Assembly: GCA_910578385.1 (NCBI GenBank)
Contig: CAJTQV010000002.1
Span: 62,001-126,000 of the forward strand
Length of the DNA stretch: 64,000 nt
DNA from: an uncultured Muribaculaceae bacterium
GTDB taxonomy: Bacteria > Bacteroidota > Bacteroidia > Bacteroidales > Muribaculaceae
Reading direction: 5' to 3'
Shown: positions 44,192 through 54,530 of the stretch, piece after piece
Layout of the letters: the number at the start of each line of letters is the position of its first letter
How positions within the stretch are numbered: position 1 is the first letter of the stretch
Notes under the pieces: model-generated
Database searches by the model: none
The model's input: the letters and a program-made list of their open reading frames with translations, nothing else
What the model was told of the DNA's origin: nothing
Made by a program: the position numbers and the translations under genes

Positions 44192-45067
44192 TTAATCGAG
44201 ATAGCGCGATGTGAGCGGAGCGTAGGCATCGATGCGGCGGTCGCGGAGGAAGGGCCACCATTGGCGCACGTTCTCCGAACGCGTCATGTCAACGTCGACA
44301 ATCTGCTCGCAGGGGGCGTTGTCGGGTGCCATGAACAGGAACTCTCCTTGCGGTCCGGCCACGAAGCTCGATCCCCAGAAGTCTATGCCCGATGTCTGTC
44401 CCGACGGATCCTCCTCGAAGCCGCAGCGGTTGACCGACACCACGGGTATTCCATTGGCCACGGCGTGCGAGCGTTGTATGGTAATCCATGCCTCGCGCTG
44501 ACGTGCCTTCTCATCTTCGGTATCATCGGGATTCCAGCCGATTGCTGTGGGATACACCAGCATCTCCGCACCACGCATGGCCATGAGCCGCGCGGCCTCG
44601 GGATACCACTGGTCCCAGCAGACAAGCACACCGATTCGGCCGAGCGAGGTCTCAATCGGCTCGAAGCCGATGTCGCCCGGAGTGAAATAGAACTTCTCAT
44701 AGAAGCCGGGGTCGTCGGGAATGTGCATCTTGCGGTACTTGCCGCACATGTGGCCGTCAGTGTCGAACACCACGGCGGTATTGTGATAGAGTCCCGGGGC
44801 GCGACGCTCGAACATGCTCGTCACGATAACCACATTGTTGGCAGCGGCGGCCTCGCTGTAGAACTCGGTGAACTCGCTCGGAATCTCCTCCGCGTAACGG
44901 AAATTCTCGACATCCTCGGTCTGGCAGAAATAGAGCGAGTCGTGGAGCTCGGAAAGCACCACGAGCTGTGCGCCTTCCGAAGCAAGGCTTTCGATAGCCG
45001 TCAGATTGCGGGCGCGGTTGGTGTCAACGTCTTCTGAAAATGTATGCTGAACTATTCCTATCTTCAT
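44192..45067 (-). CDS. aguB: N-carbamoylputrescine amidase
   Basis: 291 residues of the nitrilase superfamily. The Glu-Lys-Cys triad is in VVLSELHDSLYF (Glu near residue 40), CGKYRKMHIPDDP (Lys) and VLVCWDQWYPEAAR (Cys). WDQWYPE is diagnostic for the carbamoylputrescine amidase branch. It turns N-carbamoylputrescine into putrescine, CO2 and ammonia. It follows agmatine deiminase on the same strand with a repeat array between, and together they make putrescine from agmatine. Confidence 0.93.
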   Translation of the reverse strand: MKIGIVQHTFSEDVDTNRARNLTAIESLASEGAQLVVLSELHDSLYFCQTEDVENFRYAEEIPSEFTEFYSEAAAANNVVIVTSMFERRAPGLYHNTAVVFDTDGHMCGKYRKMHIPDDPGFYEKFYFTPGDIGFEPIETSLGRIGVLVCWDQWYPEAARLMAMRGAEMLVYPTAIGWNPDDTEDEKARQREAWITIQRSHAVANGIPVVSVNRCGFEEDPSGQTSGIDFWGSSFVAGPQGEFLFMAPDNAPCEQIVDVDMTRSENVRQWWPFLRDRRIDAYAPLTSRYLD

Positions 45068-45087
45068 ATTTATTGGGGTTAGGGTTC

Positions 45088-45165
45088 TTAGGGCTGATAA
45101 GGCTTATGGGTCTAATAGGTCTTATAGGTCTTATAGGTCTTATAGGTCTTATAGGTCTTATAGCT
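45088..45165. repeat. 9-bp tandem repeat (ATAGGTCTT)
   Basis: At least five identical ATAGGTCTT units and four degenerate ones. The aguA stop codon lies in the last unit (minus strand CTA TAA GAC), so the array begins inside the coding end and provides several in-frame stops. Confidence 0.95.
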
Positions 45166-46195
45166 TTTCTGGGCTGAAGGGGAGGGTCATTGTGGAGCAG
45201 TGGAGAGAGCCGTGCTGTTTGGTCAGGGTCACGCAATCGACCGGCACAACCTCGTGATCGGGAAAGGCCACTCGCACCATCTCGCAGGCCAGACGGTCGT
45301 TCTCCGGCTGCCCGTAGACGGGCATATAGATTGCGCGGGGCGTCACCAGATAGTTTGCGTAGGTGGCCGGCAGACGGTTGCCCTCCTCATCATAAACGGC
45401 AGCGGGCAACGGAAGTTCAAGCAGATTGAACGGCTCCCCCTCGGCGTTGCGGAACATCGAGAGCTGGGCACGCATGTGCAGCAGCTCCTCAAACTGCGGG
45501 TCGTCCATGTCGCGGCATCCGGTGAAGAGTATGGTGTTACCCGGCGCCATGCGGCAGAGAGTGTCGATATGCGAGTCGGTATCGTCACCGATCAAGGCAC
45601 CGTAATCGAGCCAGAGTATGTGGTCCACGCCAAGCTCACGGGTCAGTTCCTCTCCCACTTCGGCACGTGTTCCGCCGCCGTTGCGGTTGGGCGATAGCAG
45701 GCACCGCGAGGTTGTCAACAGGGTACCGTGGCCGTCGGTCTCGATTGAGCCTCCCTCAAGAATAAAGTCGCGGCGGTTGCGGTACATGCCTACCGGCATC
45801 AGTCCGCTGCGGCTCATGTTGAGGTTGACAAGATTGTCGCGGTCGGCGGCAAACTTCAGTCCCCAGCCGTTGAAACCGAAATCCAGGGCGCGGACACGAC
45901 CATGACGCTCCAGAGCGATCGGGCCGTAATCACGTGTCCAGGTGTCGTTGGTCGGCATCTCCACGAAAGTCACGCCGTCGAGCGGGCAACCGCAGAGGGC
46001 GGCACGCGCCTCAGACTCGTCCGGGACAAGAAGCACGACCTTCTCGCCATGCGACACGAGGGCATCAATAAGCCGGGCATACTGATCAAGGGCTTCGGGA
46101 AGAATGTCCGCCCAATCAGTATCGGCATGCGGAAGAGCCAACAGCACCGGGCCATCCAGCTCCCACTCCGCTATATAACGAATATCATCTTTCAT
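45158..46195 (-). CDS. aguA: Agmatine deiminase
   Basis: 345 residues. It hydrolyses agmatine to N-carbamoylputrescine and ammonia. Family motifs: MPTNDTWTRDYGPI near the start, DFILEGGSIETDGHGTLLTT in the middle, GDDTDSHIDTLCR, and the catalytic Cys in KQHGSLHCSTM close to the C-terminus. The upstream part of the aguA-aguB pair. Its 3' end lies in a 9-bp repeat. Confidence 0.95.
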   Translation of the reverse strand: MKDDIRYIAEWELDGPVLLALPHADTDWADILPEALDQYARLIDALVSHGEKVVLLVPDESEARAALCGCPLDGVTFVEMPTNDTWTRDYGPIALERHGRVRALDFGFNGWGLKFAADRDNLVNLNMSRSGLMPVGMYRNRRDFILEGGSIETDGHGTLLTTSRCLLSPNRNGGGTRAEVGEELTRELGVDHILWLDYGALIGDDTDSHIDTLCRMAPGNTILFTGCRDMDDPQFEELLHMRAQLSMFRNAEGEPFNLLELPLPAAVYDEEGNRLPATYANYLVTPRAIYMPVYGQPENDRLACEMVRVAFPDHEVVPVDCVTLTKQHGSLHCSTMTLPFSPEKL

Positions 46196-46302
46196 AACCT
46201 TTCAAATTTACAATGCAGCGCATAGGTCTATCCCTTACGGGTTATATCTCCCTACGAATCTGCTTTCATTATTTCTTGTAGTTTGCTCATAGTTGTTTCG
46301 GG

Positions 46303-46905
46303 TTAGTTGTCGGTGCCGTATTTTTCTTCGGATTCTTCAACTATGTCGGGGCCGTTGTCGCGGCGTTTGCGTTTCACGGTGTGTTTGAGCTTGCCGATGA
46401 AAAAATTCAGCTCTATTGAGGTTTCTGCTTCGTCGGGCCTCAAGTCGGGCAATACAATATCGGACAGCAATTCGGAAAACCGACTGATTAAACCTTTGTT
46501 TTTGTTGTCGTGATTATGCAGTGCCGTAAGAGTGGTTTGCAGTTCGCGCACCTGGGCATATGTCTCGATAATTCCGAATGTGGCCTCGACGGCTTGCTTA
46601 CTTTTAAGAATGGTTGCAAGCATATAAAGACCCTTTTCGGTAAAGGCTTTCGGTTCATGCCTGGCTCCTCCCCAGCCGGTGCTTGAGGTCGCAAATTGCG
46701 ACCTCAAGTTTGCAATTTCCTGTTTATCAAGAGAAAACATGTAATCTTTAGGAAATTTTTCGCTGTTCCTTCTGACTGCTTCGTTCACTCTTTTTGTTTC
46801 CACTCCAAAAATAGCAGCGACATCTGAGTCAAGCAATACCGGCTGATTGCGGAGCATTATAAGGCGGAGGCCTATGTTTTCAGGTAGTGTTGCGAGGTCG
46901 TTCAT
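46303..46905 (-). CDS. ORF6N-domain protein
   Basis: 200 residues. The N-terminus carries the ORF6N pattern: VLLDSDVAAIFGVETKRVNE, VRRNSEKFPKDYMFSL and AFTEKGLYMLATILKS. This DNA-binding domain is common in phage and plasmid repressors and antirepressors. The C-terminal part is helical and basic (KRKRRDNG). No phage genes are nearby, so it is a stand-alone regulator-like gene, perhaps a remnant. Confidence 0.8.
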   Translation of the reverse strand: MNDLATLPENIGLRLIMLRNQPVLLDSDVAAIFGVETKRVNEAVRRNSEKFPKDYMFSLDKQEIANLRSQFATSSTGWGGARHEPKAFTEKGLYMLATILKSKQAVEATFGIIETYAQVRELQTTLTALHNHDNKNKGLISRFSELLSDIVLPDLRPDEAETSIELNFFIGKLKHTVKRKRRDNGPDIVEESEEKYGTDN

Positions 46906-46996
46906 ACGGTTTCGGCTTTGAATAGTTCCTGCTTCTGTTGAGTGCTTGTCGACATTCGTAAGAAATTATCTGTGGTTCATTTTCTGCAACTGAGGG

Positions 46997-49900
46997 TTAT
47001 CGGGCGAGGGAGACGTTGACGGCGATACCGTAGTTGGAGTTGCTGGTCGGGTAGGCGGAGTTGGATACGAGCGGCGTGTTGGTCTGGTGGTCGAAGAAGG
47101 CCGACAGAGTGATGCGCTTGCTGAGTATGTAGCTCGCCATGAAGTTGACGGAGAATGTGCTTGATCCCTGCGTCGCCTGGGTATAGGCGGTCTCGATGCG
47201 GCGTATGAGCGACTGGTTGTTGCTCCACGACAGGTCGAGGTTGAGCGTGAGGTCGTTCGACACGCTTCCCTGCTTGCCTCCGATCTTAAGAATCTTGTTG
47301 AAGTTGGCTATCTTGTAGCCTGCACCGAAGGTCATCTGTTTCGAGATGGTCTCAACGAGCTGTCCGGCCGAAGAGTTGAGGTTGAGCGTGCGCGAGTCGC
47401 GGTACTCGGCATTGAACGTCACGTCGTTGAACAGCGTGAACTTCACACCGATCAGCGGCGCGAACTTCTCTGTAATCGCTACCGACGAGATGTTGAACGG
47501 ACTCGAAGGGATCGGCTGCTGTGTCTGCTCGTTCTGGATGAAGCCCATGTCGCCGCTTCCGTTGGGAGCCGCCACCCAGTTCATGAAGCTGGAGTAGGAT
47601 CCGATGGAGTACGTACACTGGTAGGCGTGGCTTAGCGTGAACGACTTGAACCACTTCTTCATGTTACCGAGGTTTATCAGGCCGTCGTAGGTTATACGCC
47701 AGTTGGGACGCATCGACTCAAGACCCGGGAAGTGCTTGAGCGACACCTTCGAGGGGCTTGTGCCCGTGTATGCGGCGAGGAACGCCGGGATAAGCACGTC
47801 GGAACTTGTGGGCGACACCGAACCGATCTCAGGGTTATATGCTGTACCGGCTGTGGCGTTACCCTCCATGAATCCGGTCGACGGATAGACCGTGCCACTG
47901 TACTCGGCGTTGACACGTGCGGCAACCTGCGGGATGTACGCGAGGAAATTGTCGAACGCGTCGGACTTGTAGCCGTTCTCGGCCTTGAACGAGCGCATGG
48001 CAGTCGGGAACGCCCAGGCGGTGCGCACGTAGTTACCCGAGTATGAAGTCGGCATACCTGAGTACATGAACTGCATCTGCTCGGTGCGGGCATCGGTCAG
48101 GTTGGATGTCAGCACAATCTTCAGGCCGCGTATCGGTTCGAGGTTGAGTTCGAAATTGAACTCCTGGCTCTGGCTCCACAGCGCGGGAGAAACCTGCTCT
48201 GAGGTAGTGATGAGCCAGTCGCGTGCGAGAGCGCGGTCCACATAATCCTTGTCGTAGAAACCGAACGCAAAGTCGAGACCCGGAGCCATCGGTCCATGGC
48301 TCTGAGACTGGCCGAACACGTTGCCGACATTGGGAGAGTAGAGCGGAATATTGAGCGAATGGCTGCTGCGCCACTTGAACGACAGCGAACGGGGCATCAT
48401 GAGGAAGCGGAGCGAGTGCTCGGCAATCTCGGTGCCGATACTCTTCTTGTCAGAAGCATCCTTGTTCGGCACTGTGATCGATATGGCGAGGTTCGTGCGG
48501 CCAGTGTCGGTAATCTGGATGGTGTTGGCATCGACCACCTTGTAGTTCACTCTGACAACCCTGCCGTCGGCGCGTGCCGACAAGCGGATTTTCTTGTTGT
48601 TGAGATTATGCTTGATGGTGATTGCCGAGTCGGGCGAGAGAGTCACCGCACGCTCGAACTTCTTGGTCTTCGGAGCCTTCTCCTTGGCGTTTGCATCCTT
48701 CTTGTTGTTGCGGTTGTTCTTGTCCCGCTGGTTATTCTTCGAGCCGGAGCCTCCGAAACGTTTGTTGATATTCTGGAGATACTTCGACTTGTTGAAGAGT
48801 GTCTCGAAATTGAGACGGGCATCGGCGTTCCATGTGGTCTGGTTCTGGATGGTGTTACCGAGATACACGTCCTCTACCGTAGCACCCTTGTCCCAGCGGT
48901 AAACGGAGTTGTAGCTCACCGAACCGGTCAGATAGTCGAGCACCGGAATCTTGTTGAACGGAGCCTTGTATGTACCGGTGAATGTCTGGTTGTAGTTCCA
49001 TGGCGTACCGAGACTGCGGAGCGAGGACATCACAGTGTCTTTCCACTCGCGGTACTCGTCGGGGAACAGGCGGCGGTTGACCGCGCCGACAGTCTCCTCG
49101 ATGCGGGCAGTGGTGTTGCTCGCGAACGAGAACGAGAGCGACTTGGTAAGGTTCCATGTCAGCGAGAGCTGACGGTCCCAAAGGAAATTCTTGCTCACCT
49201 GAACGGGGAGCTGGAAGTCAACATCGACCTCCGAACGGGTCTGCTCCTCGTAATAGTGACGGTTCATCGAGGTGTAGAACGTCAGGTTGTTGAAGAGCCA
49301 GTTCAGCTCCCAGTCCTTGAAGAATTTCGCCGTCTTCCCCTTACCCTTGATAAACGAGAAGGGTTTGAGCGGTTTGAAATATGGAGTGTAGGAGTACTGG
49401 AACGAGCCACGGTAATCGTAGGTGTTCTCATACTCCGTGACCGGGTCGAGGTTCTTCTGCTTGTTGAAAGAGAACGTCAGCGTGAAGTTGGCCGGATCCC
49501 AGGGCATGGGATTCTTGCTCTGCACATTGAAGCGGAAGTTCGACACCGAGAAGCTCTCGGTGGTCTTGCGGGTCACGGCGTAGGAATTGATCGAATCTTT
49601 CTCAGCCTTGGTTGTCGCCGCCTTGAGAGCGTCCTTCAGAAGAATGTCCTGGTCGAGCGGATTATACTTCGGTGTGGTGGTCTCCTGCGAACGGGCATAG
49701 TAGACCGGGGCGCTGAGCTTGGCCTTCTCCGGAAGAATCTTGCCGACATCACCCTGCACCACGAGGTTATACTGGTCATACGTATCGAGACGACGCGACG
49801 AGAGACCCTGGTCAACCGCACCGAAACCGTCGGTCTCGCGGTGGTAGCTGAAATTGACCATTGCAATGTCGGAGAGCGAGAGACTCGCGTTGCCGTTGAA

Positions 49901-52900
49901 TGCCCAGCCGCCCGACTCGTTAAAGTCGGTCACCTTCATCTCGTTCACCCAGATTGTACCATCCTTGACCGAGTTGGAGCGGTTACGCACACCGATGAGC
50001 ATGACGCGGACGTCCGACAGCGACGGGTTACCCATCACACTCGCCGTGTTATGGTTGTTGTCGGGGTCGAGTATCGAATAGAGAGTGGTGTAGCTTACGC
50101 CGTCGACATTCGCACTGCGGTCGCGGTTGCGGTCGGTCTTGACCGAGGTCAGCAGGTCGAGAGGAATGTCAAGGCGGTTGTTGGTCGGCCACACACGCGA
50201 ACGGTCCTGGCTGTTGAAGTTGTTGTAATTACCCGGCGGTGTCAGGTCGAGAGGAATCTCATACTCGTAGTAGTTATTCTTCACGTCCGAACCGAGACGG
50301 ATAAAGAGAGCGAAGTCGCCGTTGCGGAGGTTGGTAGTGTTGTCGATAAGAGCCTCGGCATGTACCCACATCTGGAGACGCTTGTAGATGCGGAGGTCCA
50401 TCTGCGTGTTCTTGTAGATACCGCGTGCGTCGCCGGGCTGGATGCCGGTCAGAGTCATCTCAAGCGACTGCTCGTTGAGCTGCGTGGCCTGGGCCGCGCC
50501 GGGATCCTGGTCGCGGTCCACGCCCGGAGGGAGCACATAGTTCACAGGCTGACGGCCGGAGTTCTCCTCTATGTTCACCACGCTCATGTCAATCTCACCC
50601 TCGGCCGGAGAGTCATTGCGCGAGTTGAGGTTGAACTTGTAGTCGCGCCATTCGCCGCGCACGAGTTCGAGAGTGGCGAAGCGGAGATGGGTCACCTCCT
50701 TGAAGCCTGTCATGAACATGCGGGCGAAACGCACGGTCGAGAAGTCGTTGATGCCGCCCACCACCTTGTCGGGCGAGCTGAGGGGCACCTTGAAGAGATA
50801 CCAGACGGCGGTCTGCTTGCCTTCGGCAGTCGATACCTCAGAGACCTGCTTGTCGGTGATGTAGTTGCGGCCCACCTCAAGGTCTTCGGGGCGGATTGAG
50901 ATCTTGTACTGGAAATATCGCTCGTACTCATTGAGCGTGTTGTCCTGGTTGATGTCCTCGACATCGGGCACGGCACGCGCCGACTGATACTGAGGATTGT
51001 CAGACTGGTCGGGCGAGAGCGAGTTGCCCTCCACGCCGTTGTAACGCTTGTAGCGTTCAAGGATTCCGGCCTTGACCTCGTCGTAGTAGTTCGAGCGGTA
51101 GAAATGATAGTTGTCGCCGGCGGGGTCGTTCATCGGCGAGAAGGGATTGTCCTGCATCTCGGCGATGGTCGATGCCGGGAGCTTTGCACGCAGCTTGTCG
51201 AGATAGTCCTTGTAGGAGGAGAAAGTGAACTCATCCTCGTTGGGAAGACCGTCGAGACCTACGTCCTGGAGCAGACGCGCGTCGGAACTGTTGTCGAACG
51301 CGTAGGTGAGCGAGTTCTGGCGCGACACGCGTCCCCAGTTTGTCTCGGCAATGAAGTCGTAGTTACCGTCGACGGGTATACCGTTCTCGTAGCTCTTCAT
51401 ACCATCCTTGAGGATATCCTCGCTGATTTCGCCGAAGTTGAAGTAGAGGTCACCACCCTCGCGGTTGGGATTCTCGTCGTCGAGGAAGGGGTCGAGCAGC
51501 CAGAACTGGATGTACTCCACGTTAGACGACTCGAAGTTGGAGTTATCCATCTTGCGCATGATACCACCCCAACGCTTCTCCGGGTTAAGGAGAGAGCCGT
51601 CGGAGTCGATGTTATCGGCATCGAGGTTGTAGGGACCGCGCTCACGCGGATAGAAAGAGAGGTTGAGGGTCTGGATCCAGTTGGCCTCACCATATGCGAG
51701 GTCGCGGTACGGGAAGAGCTCGTTGACATAGACCTCGCGGATGTAGGGGTTCGACATCTGGTGAGGGTCATTCTTCAGGTATCCGGGGAGCATGTTGGAG
51801 TTGCGCTGTGTCCATGCGCGGTCAATGTAGTACCATGCGAGGAGCGCACGGTTCTTGCCGTAAGCCACGTCGTTTGAGAGAGCGGCCTCGGGGAAGAGGG
51901 CATCGGGTCCCGCATCGTAGGGTGTCGGGGCAAGGAACCATGAATAGGGAGAGCGCAGGTCTATGCCGGTCTGGGTGGCCTCGAAGTCGTCGATATAGCT
52001 CGAACCGGAGGCCGACCCGCTCTTCTGCTTGTGGGGTATGAGCTGGGCGAACTCGGCGTTGACCTGGAATGTGGAGGGTGCGGTGGCATTGATTGTCGGC
52101 ACCTTGTTGAGCAGGTTGGTGAGCCACATGAAGTCCTTGCGGTAGCTCAGGTTGAGACCCCACATGGTGTTGTTGATCACCTCGTCGCCGATGTTGACCT
52201 TCTTCGTTAGGGCCTTCTCGGAGAAGTGCATTATGGTACCGCCGAGCGTAAAGTCCTTGTTGAACTGATACTGTGCATCGAGTCCGAGCAGGGTTTTGCG
52301 CTGCATGGAGAACATGGACTGGTTCTCAAGCGTGACGCTCACGTTGGTACCGGAGTCGATGATGCTCTGGTTGGTGATGGTCACGATACCCATGGAGTAA
52401 TCGACGGTATAGTCGGAGTTCTCGGTCAGTACCACACCACCGGCCATCACCACTACCGAACCTCGCGGCACGTTCATGGCGTTAAGACGGATTGTCGCGC
52501 CGCCCGACGCCTGGTATTCGCCGACGAGAGAGAACTTGTTCTTGTCGGCAAACTGGCGCGCAACCACAAGCGTCGAGTCGTAAAGCTCGCGGTAGACGTA
52601 TTTCTCGGCAATGGCGGGGTCGCCTATCTTGCGGGCAAGGTGCTCGCCGAAAGGCTCGGCCACAGGGAAAATGATCTTACCCGACGACGACTGCACGGTG
52701 TAACCCTCCACGTAGTCGAAGAAACCGTCGGCATTCGACTCCTGGTTGGAGTCGATACGGTCGAGATTCATGACCTGGAGAAGGGGCTGGTTGGCGATTG
52801 TGCCGACAGGAAGATAGTTTATCTCGATACCGGTTGTGTCGCTCAGGAACTTGATGTTCATCTTGAAGTTCTTGCTCTGCATCTGGTAGGCTCCGAGTGC

Positions 52901-54496
52901 ATAGACGTTCTTCATCATGAGCCGCCACATGGGGAGTTTGGGCGACACGGTGGTGGAACGGAGCATCTTCAGGAAAAGCGACTCGGTAGTTGTAGTAACA
53001 TCAGACGAGAACTCACCCACCTGATAGACCTTGCCGCCGTAGGTGTATTCGAAAGCCACGGCAAGCACCTCATCGGTGTTGAGCGCGGACTTGAGCGATA
53101 TGTAACCGAGGTCGGAATTGAGCGAATACTCGCTCTCCTTGAGCAGACGGGCAGACTCTACTTTCTCGTAGTCGCGACCACCCTCGATTCCGAAGGCCTT
53201 GAGCGGTTCGAGCGTCTGTGTAACCGTGTTAATGTTACGCGCACCCGGATACTCGCTCTTGATGACATCGAGCAAGTTGTTCGACTGGTTGCTCGGGTTA
53301 TTGAACGACAGGTTCGGAGTCCAGTAATCAGAAGCGAGGTTGTGGTTCTCGCCAAGGTCCATGAAACCCACGAAGTTACGGGTCTCGTTATAGTTGCCGT
53401 TCTTGTTGGTGATCCATACCTCGATGCGTGTGATTTTCACGCCCGAAGACACATATGGGAGCTTCGATGCGAACTGGTCGTAGTTCTCGTAGAAATACTG
53501 CGAGAGGAAGAAGTGGCGGTTGGCATCATAGTTGTCGGCCGTGATGCTGAACGGGGTGCTCTGCACACCACCCTGCGTACTGACCGTCTTCGACTCCGAA
53601 TTCTGCTGCGACACAAGACCGGTGAGGGTCAGCTTGCCGAACTGCAGCTTGGCCTTCATACCGAACAGTGCCGTACCGCCACGGATCAGGCTCGACCCGG
53701 TTGTCATGCTCACGTTACCGGCCTCGATGTTCTTGATAATCTCATCCTCCTTACCCTCGTACTGGAGTTTCAGGTTCTGCGAGTCGAAGGCGAATGTCGC
53801 GTCGGTGTTGTAGTTCATGTTGAACTTCATCTTGTCGCCGACCGAGGCGTTGATTGTGGCCTGAATCTTCGAGTCGAAGTCGAAATATGTCTTGCGGCGG
53901 TTGCGGAGCGACAGGGCCGGGTTGTCGGTCTTGTTGCTCTTTATGCCCATCGAGAGCTGGATGGAGCCTTGAGTCTGGAGACGCACACCGCCCGGGCCGA
54001 AGATTTTCTCAAGCGGACCGAGCGAGAAGTTCATGTCGAAGATGTTGAAGGGTTCCTTGTCTTTCTTCTCGAACGTCTCGCGGTTTTTCTCGGTAAAGTA
54101 ACCGAACAGGTCGCGGCGCATCATCATATTGTTGTACTCCTCGGCTGTCATCATGTAGGGGGTGACAATCTCACGGTCGCCTACAAGGGTGCGGATGACG
54201 TACATACCCGAGGCGGGGTCGTAGACTGCCTCGGTCTTGATGTTGGAGGGAGTGCGGAGGTCGGCCGCATACTCCTTCTCGCCGAGATAGTCCTCGGCGG
54301 TGACGGGTACGGTGGGCTGCACACGCGCCGGTATTTCGAGCGTGTCAGCAGGTATATATGTCGGAGATTCCGGTTCGGATGGCGGCGGTGGCTTCAGCTC
54401 GCTCTTGTAATACTGCGGGCTGGCCAGGATGGTGATAAGCAGTACCGATACGAATACTGCCACCAACACAAAGATCCGACTGCGATTGAAATGCAT
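46997..54496 (-). CDS. sprA: SprA, giant type IX secretion translocon
   Basis: 2499 residues, in line with SprA of other Bacteroidetes (about 2,400). SprA forms a huge single-chain beta barrel in the outer membrane that is the translocon of the type IX secretion system. The N-terminus is a membrane-anchor/signal segment (IFVLVAVFVSVLLITILASP), then SprA repeat regions with recurring GGxRLQTQGSIQLS-type strands. A basic low-complexity loop (NNQRDKNNRNNKKDANAKEK) lies near residue 1900. It follows ruvA after 34 nt on the same strand, a conserved arrangement. It appears intact: one frame over 7.5 kb. Confidence 0.97.
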   Translation of the reverse strand: MHFNRSRIFVLVAVFVSVLLITILASPQYYKSELKPPPPSEPESPTYIPADTLEIPARVQPTVPVTAEDYLGEKEYAADLRTPSNIKTEAVYDPASGMYVIRTLVGDREIVTPYMMTAEEYNNMMMRRDLFGYFTEKNRETFEKKDKEPFNIFDMNFSLGPLEKIFGPGGVRLQTQGSIQLSMGIKSNKTDNPALSLRNRRKTYFDFDSKIQATINASVGDKMKFNMNYNTDATFAFDSQNLKLQYEGKEDEIIKNIEAGNVSMTTGSSLIRGGTALFGMKAKLQFGKLTLTGLVSQQNSESKTVSTQGGVQSTPFSITADNYDANRHFFLSQYFYENYDQFASKLPYVSSGVKITRIEVWITNKNGNYNETRNFVGFMDLGENHNLASDYWTPNLSFNNPSNQSNNLLDVIKSEYPGARNINTVTQTLEPLKAFGIEGGRDYEKVESARLLKESEYSLNSDLGYISLKSALNTDEVLAVAFEYTYGGKVYQVGEFSSDVTTTTESLFLKMLRSTTVSPKLPMWRLMMKNVYALGAYQMQSKNFKMNIKFLSDTTGIEINYLPVGTIANQPLLQVMNLDRIDSNQESNADGFFDYVEGYTVQSSSGKIIFPVAEPFGEHLARKIGDPAIAEKYVYRELYDSTLVVARQFADKNKFSLVGEYQASGGATIRLNAMNVPRGSVVVMAGGVVLTENSDYTVDYSMGIVTITNQSIIDSGTNVSVTLENQSMFSMQRKTLLGLDAQYQFNKDFTLGGTIMHFSEKALTKKVNIGDEVINNTMWGLNLSYRKDFMWLTNLLNKVPTINATAPSTFQVNAEFAQLIPHKQKSGSASGSSYIDDFEATQTGIDLRSPYSWFLAPTPYDAGPDALFPEAALSNDVAYGKNRALLAWYYIDRAWTQRNSNMLPGYLKNDPHQMSNPYIREVYVNELFPYRDLAYGEANWIQTLNLSFYPRERGPYNLDADNIDSDGSLLNPEKRWGGIMRKMDNSNFESSNVEYIQFWLLDPFLDDENPNREGGDLYFNFGEISEDILKDGMKSYENGIPVDGNYDFIAETNWGRVSRQNSLTYAFDNSSDARLLQDVGLDGLPNEDEFTFSSYKDYLDKLRAKLPASTIAEMQDNPFSPMNDPAGDNYHFYRSNYYDEVKAGILERYKRYNGVEGNSLSPDQSDNPQYQSARAVPDVEDINQDNTLNEYERYFQYKISIRPEDLEVGRNYITDKQVSEVSTAEGKQTAVWYLFKVPLSSPDKVVGGINDFSTVRFARMFMTGFKEVTHLRFATLELVRGEWRDYKFNLNSRNDSPAEGEIDMSVVNIEENSGRQPVNYVLPPGVDRDQDPGAAQATQLNEQSLEMTLTGIQPGDARGIYKNTQMDLRIYKRLQMWVHAEALIDNTTNLRNGDFALFIRLGSDVKNNYYEYEIPLDLTPPGNYNNFNSQDRSRVWPTNNRLDIPLDLLTSVKTDRNRDRSANVDGVSYTTLYSILDPDNNHNTASVMGNPSLSDVRVMLIGVRNRSNSVKDGTIWVNEMKVTDFNESGGWAFNGNASLSLSDIAMVNFSYHRETDGFGAVDQGLSSRRLDTYDQYNLVVQGDVGKILPEKAKLSAPVYYARSQETTTPKYNPLDQDILLKDALKAATTKAEKDSINSYAVTRKTTESFSVSNFRFNVQSKNPMPWDPANFTLTFSFNKQKNLDPVTEYENTYDYRGSFQYSYTPYFKPLKPFSFIKGKGKTAKFFKDWELNWLFNNLTFYTSMNRHYYEEQTRSEVDVDFQLPVQVSKNFLWDRQLSLTWNLTKSLSFSFASNTTARIEETVGAVNRRLFPDEYREWKDTVMSSLRSLGTPWNYNQTFTGTYKAPFNKIPVLDYLTGSVSYNSVYRWDKGATVEDVYLGNTIQNQTTWNADARLNFETLFNKSKYLQNINKRFGGSGSKNNQRDKNNRNNKKDANAKEKAPKTKKFERAVTLSPDSAITIKHNLNNKKIRLSARADGRVVRVNYKVVDANTIQITDTGRTNLAISITVPNKDASDKKSIGTEIAEHSLRFLMMPRSLSFKWRSSHSLNIPLYSPNVGNVFGQSQSHGPMAPGLDFAFGFYDKDYVDRALARDWLITTSEQVSPALWSQSQEFNFELNLEPIRGLKIVLTSNLTDARTEQMQFMYSGMPTSYSGNYVRTAWAFPTAMRSFKAENGYKSDAFDNFLAYIPQVAARVNAEYSGTVYPSTGFMEGNATAGTAYNPEIGSVSPTSSDVLIPAFLAAYTGTSPSKVSLKHFPGLESMRPNWRITYDGLINLGNMKKWFKSFTLSHAYQCTYSIGSYSSFMNWVAAPNGSGDMGFIQNEQTQQPIPSSPFNISSVAITEKFAPLIGVKFTLFNDVTFNAEYRDSRTLNLNSSAGQLVETISKQMTFGAGYKIANFNKILKIGGKQGSVSNDLTLNLDLSWSNNQSLIRRIETAYTQATQGSSTFSVNFMASYILSKRITLSAFFDHQTNTPLVSNSAYPTSNSNYGIAVNVSLAR

Positions 54497-54530
54497 ATGT
54501 GAGGTGGTAATAAGCCTGTTGAAATATGGC

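Noticed and set aside
45088..45165. CRISPR-like tandem repeats
   Set aside because: Units are 9 bp without spacers, and no cas genes are present. The same holds for 56476-56627 and 26469-26549.
48296..54502. Very long open frames (867 and 758 codons) on the plus strand
   Set aside because: They are antisense to sprA. A GC-rich gene with biased third positions leaves the opposite strand open. Their products lack any domain or signal, and their ends do not match start or stop signals of a real gene.
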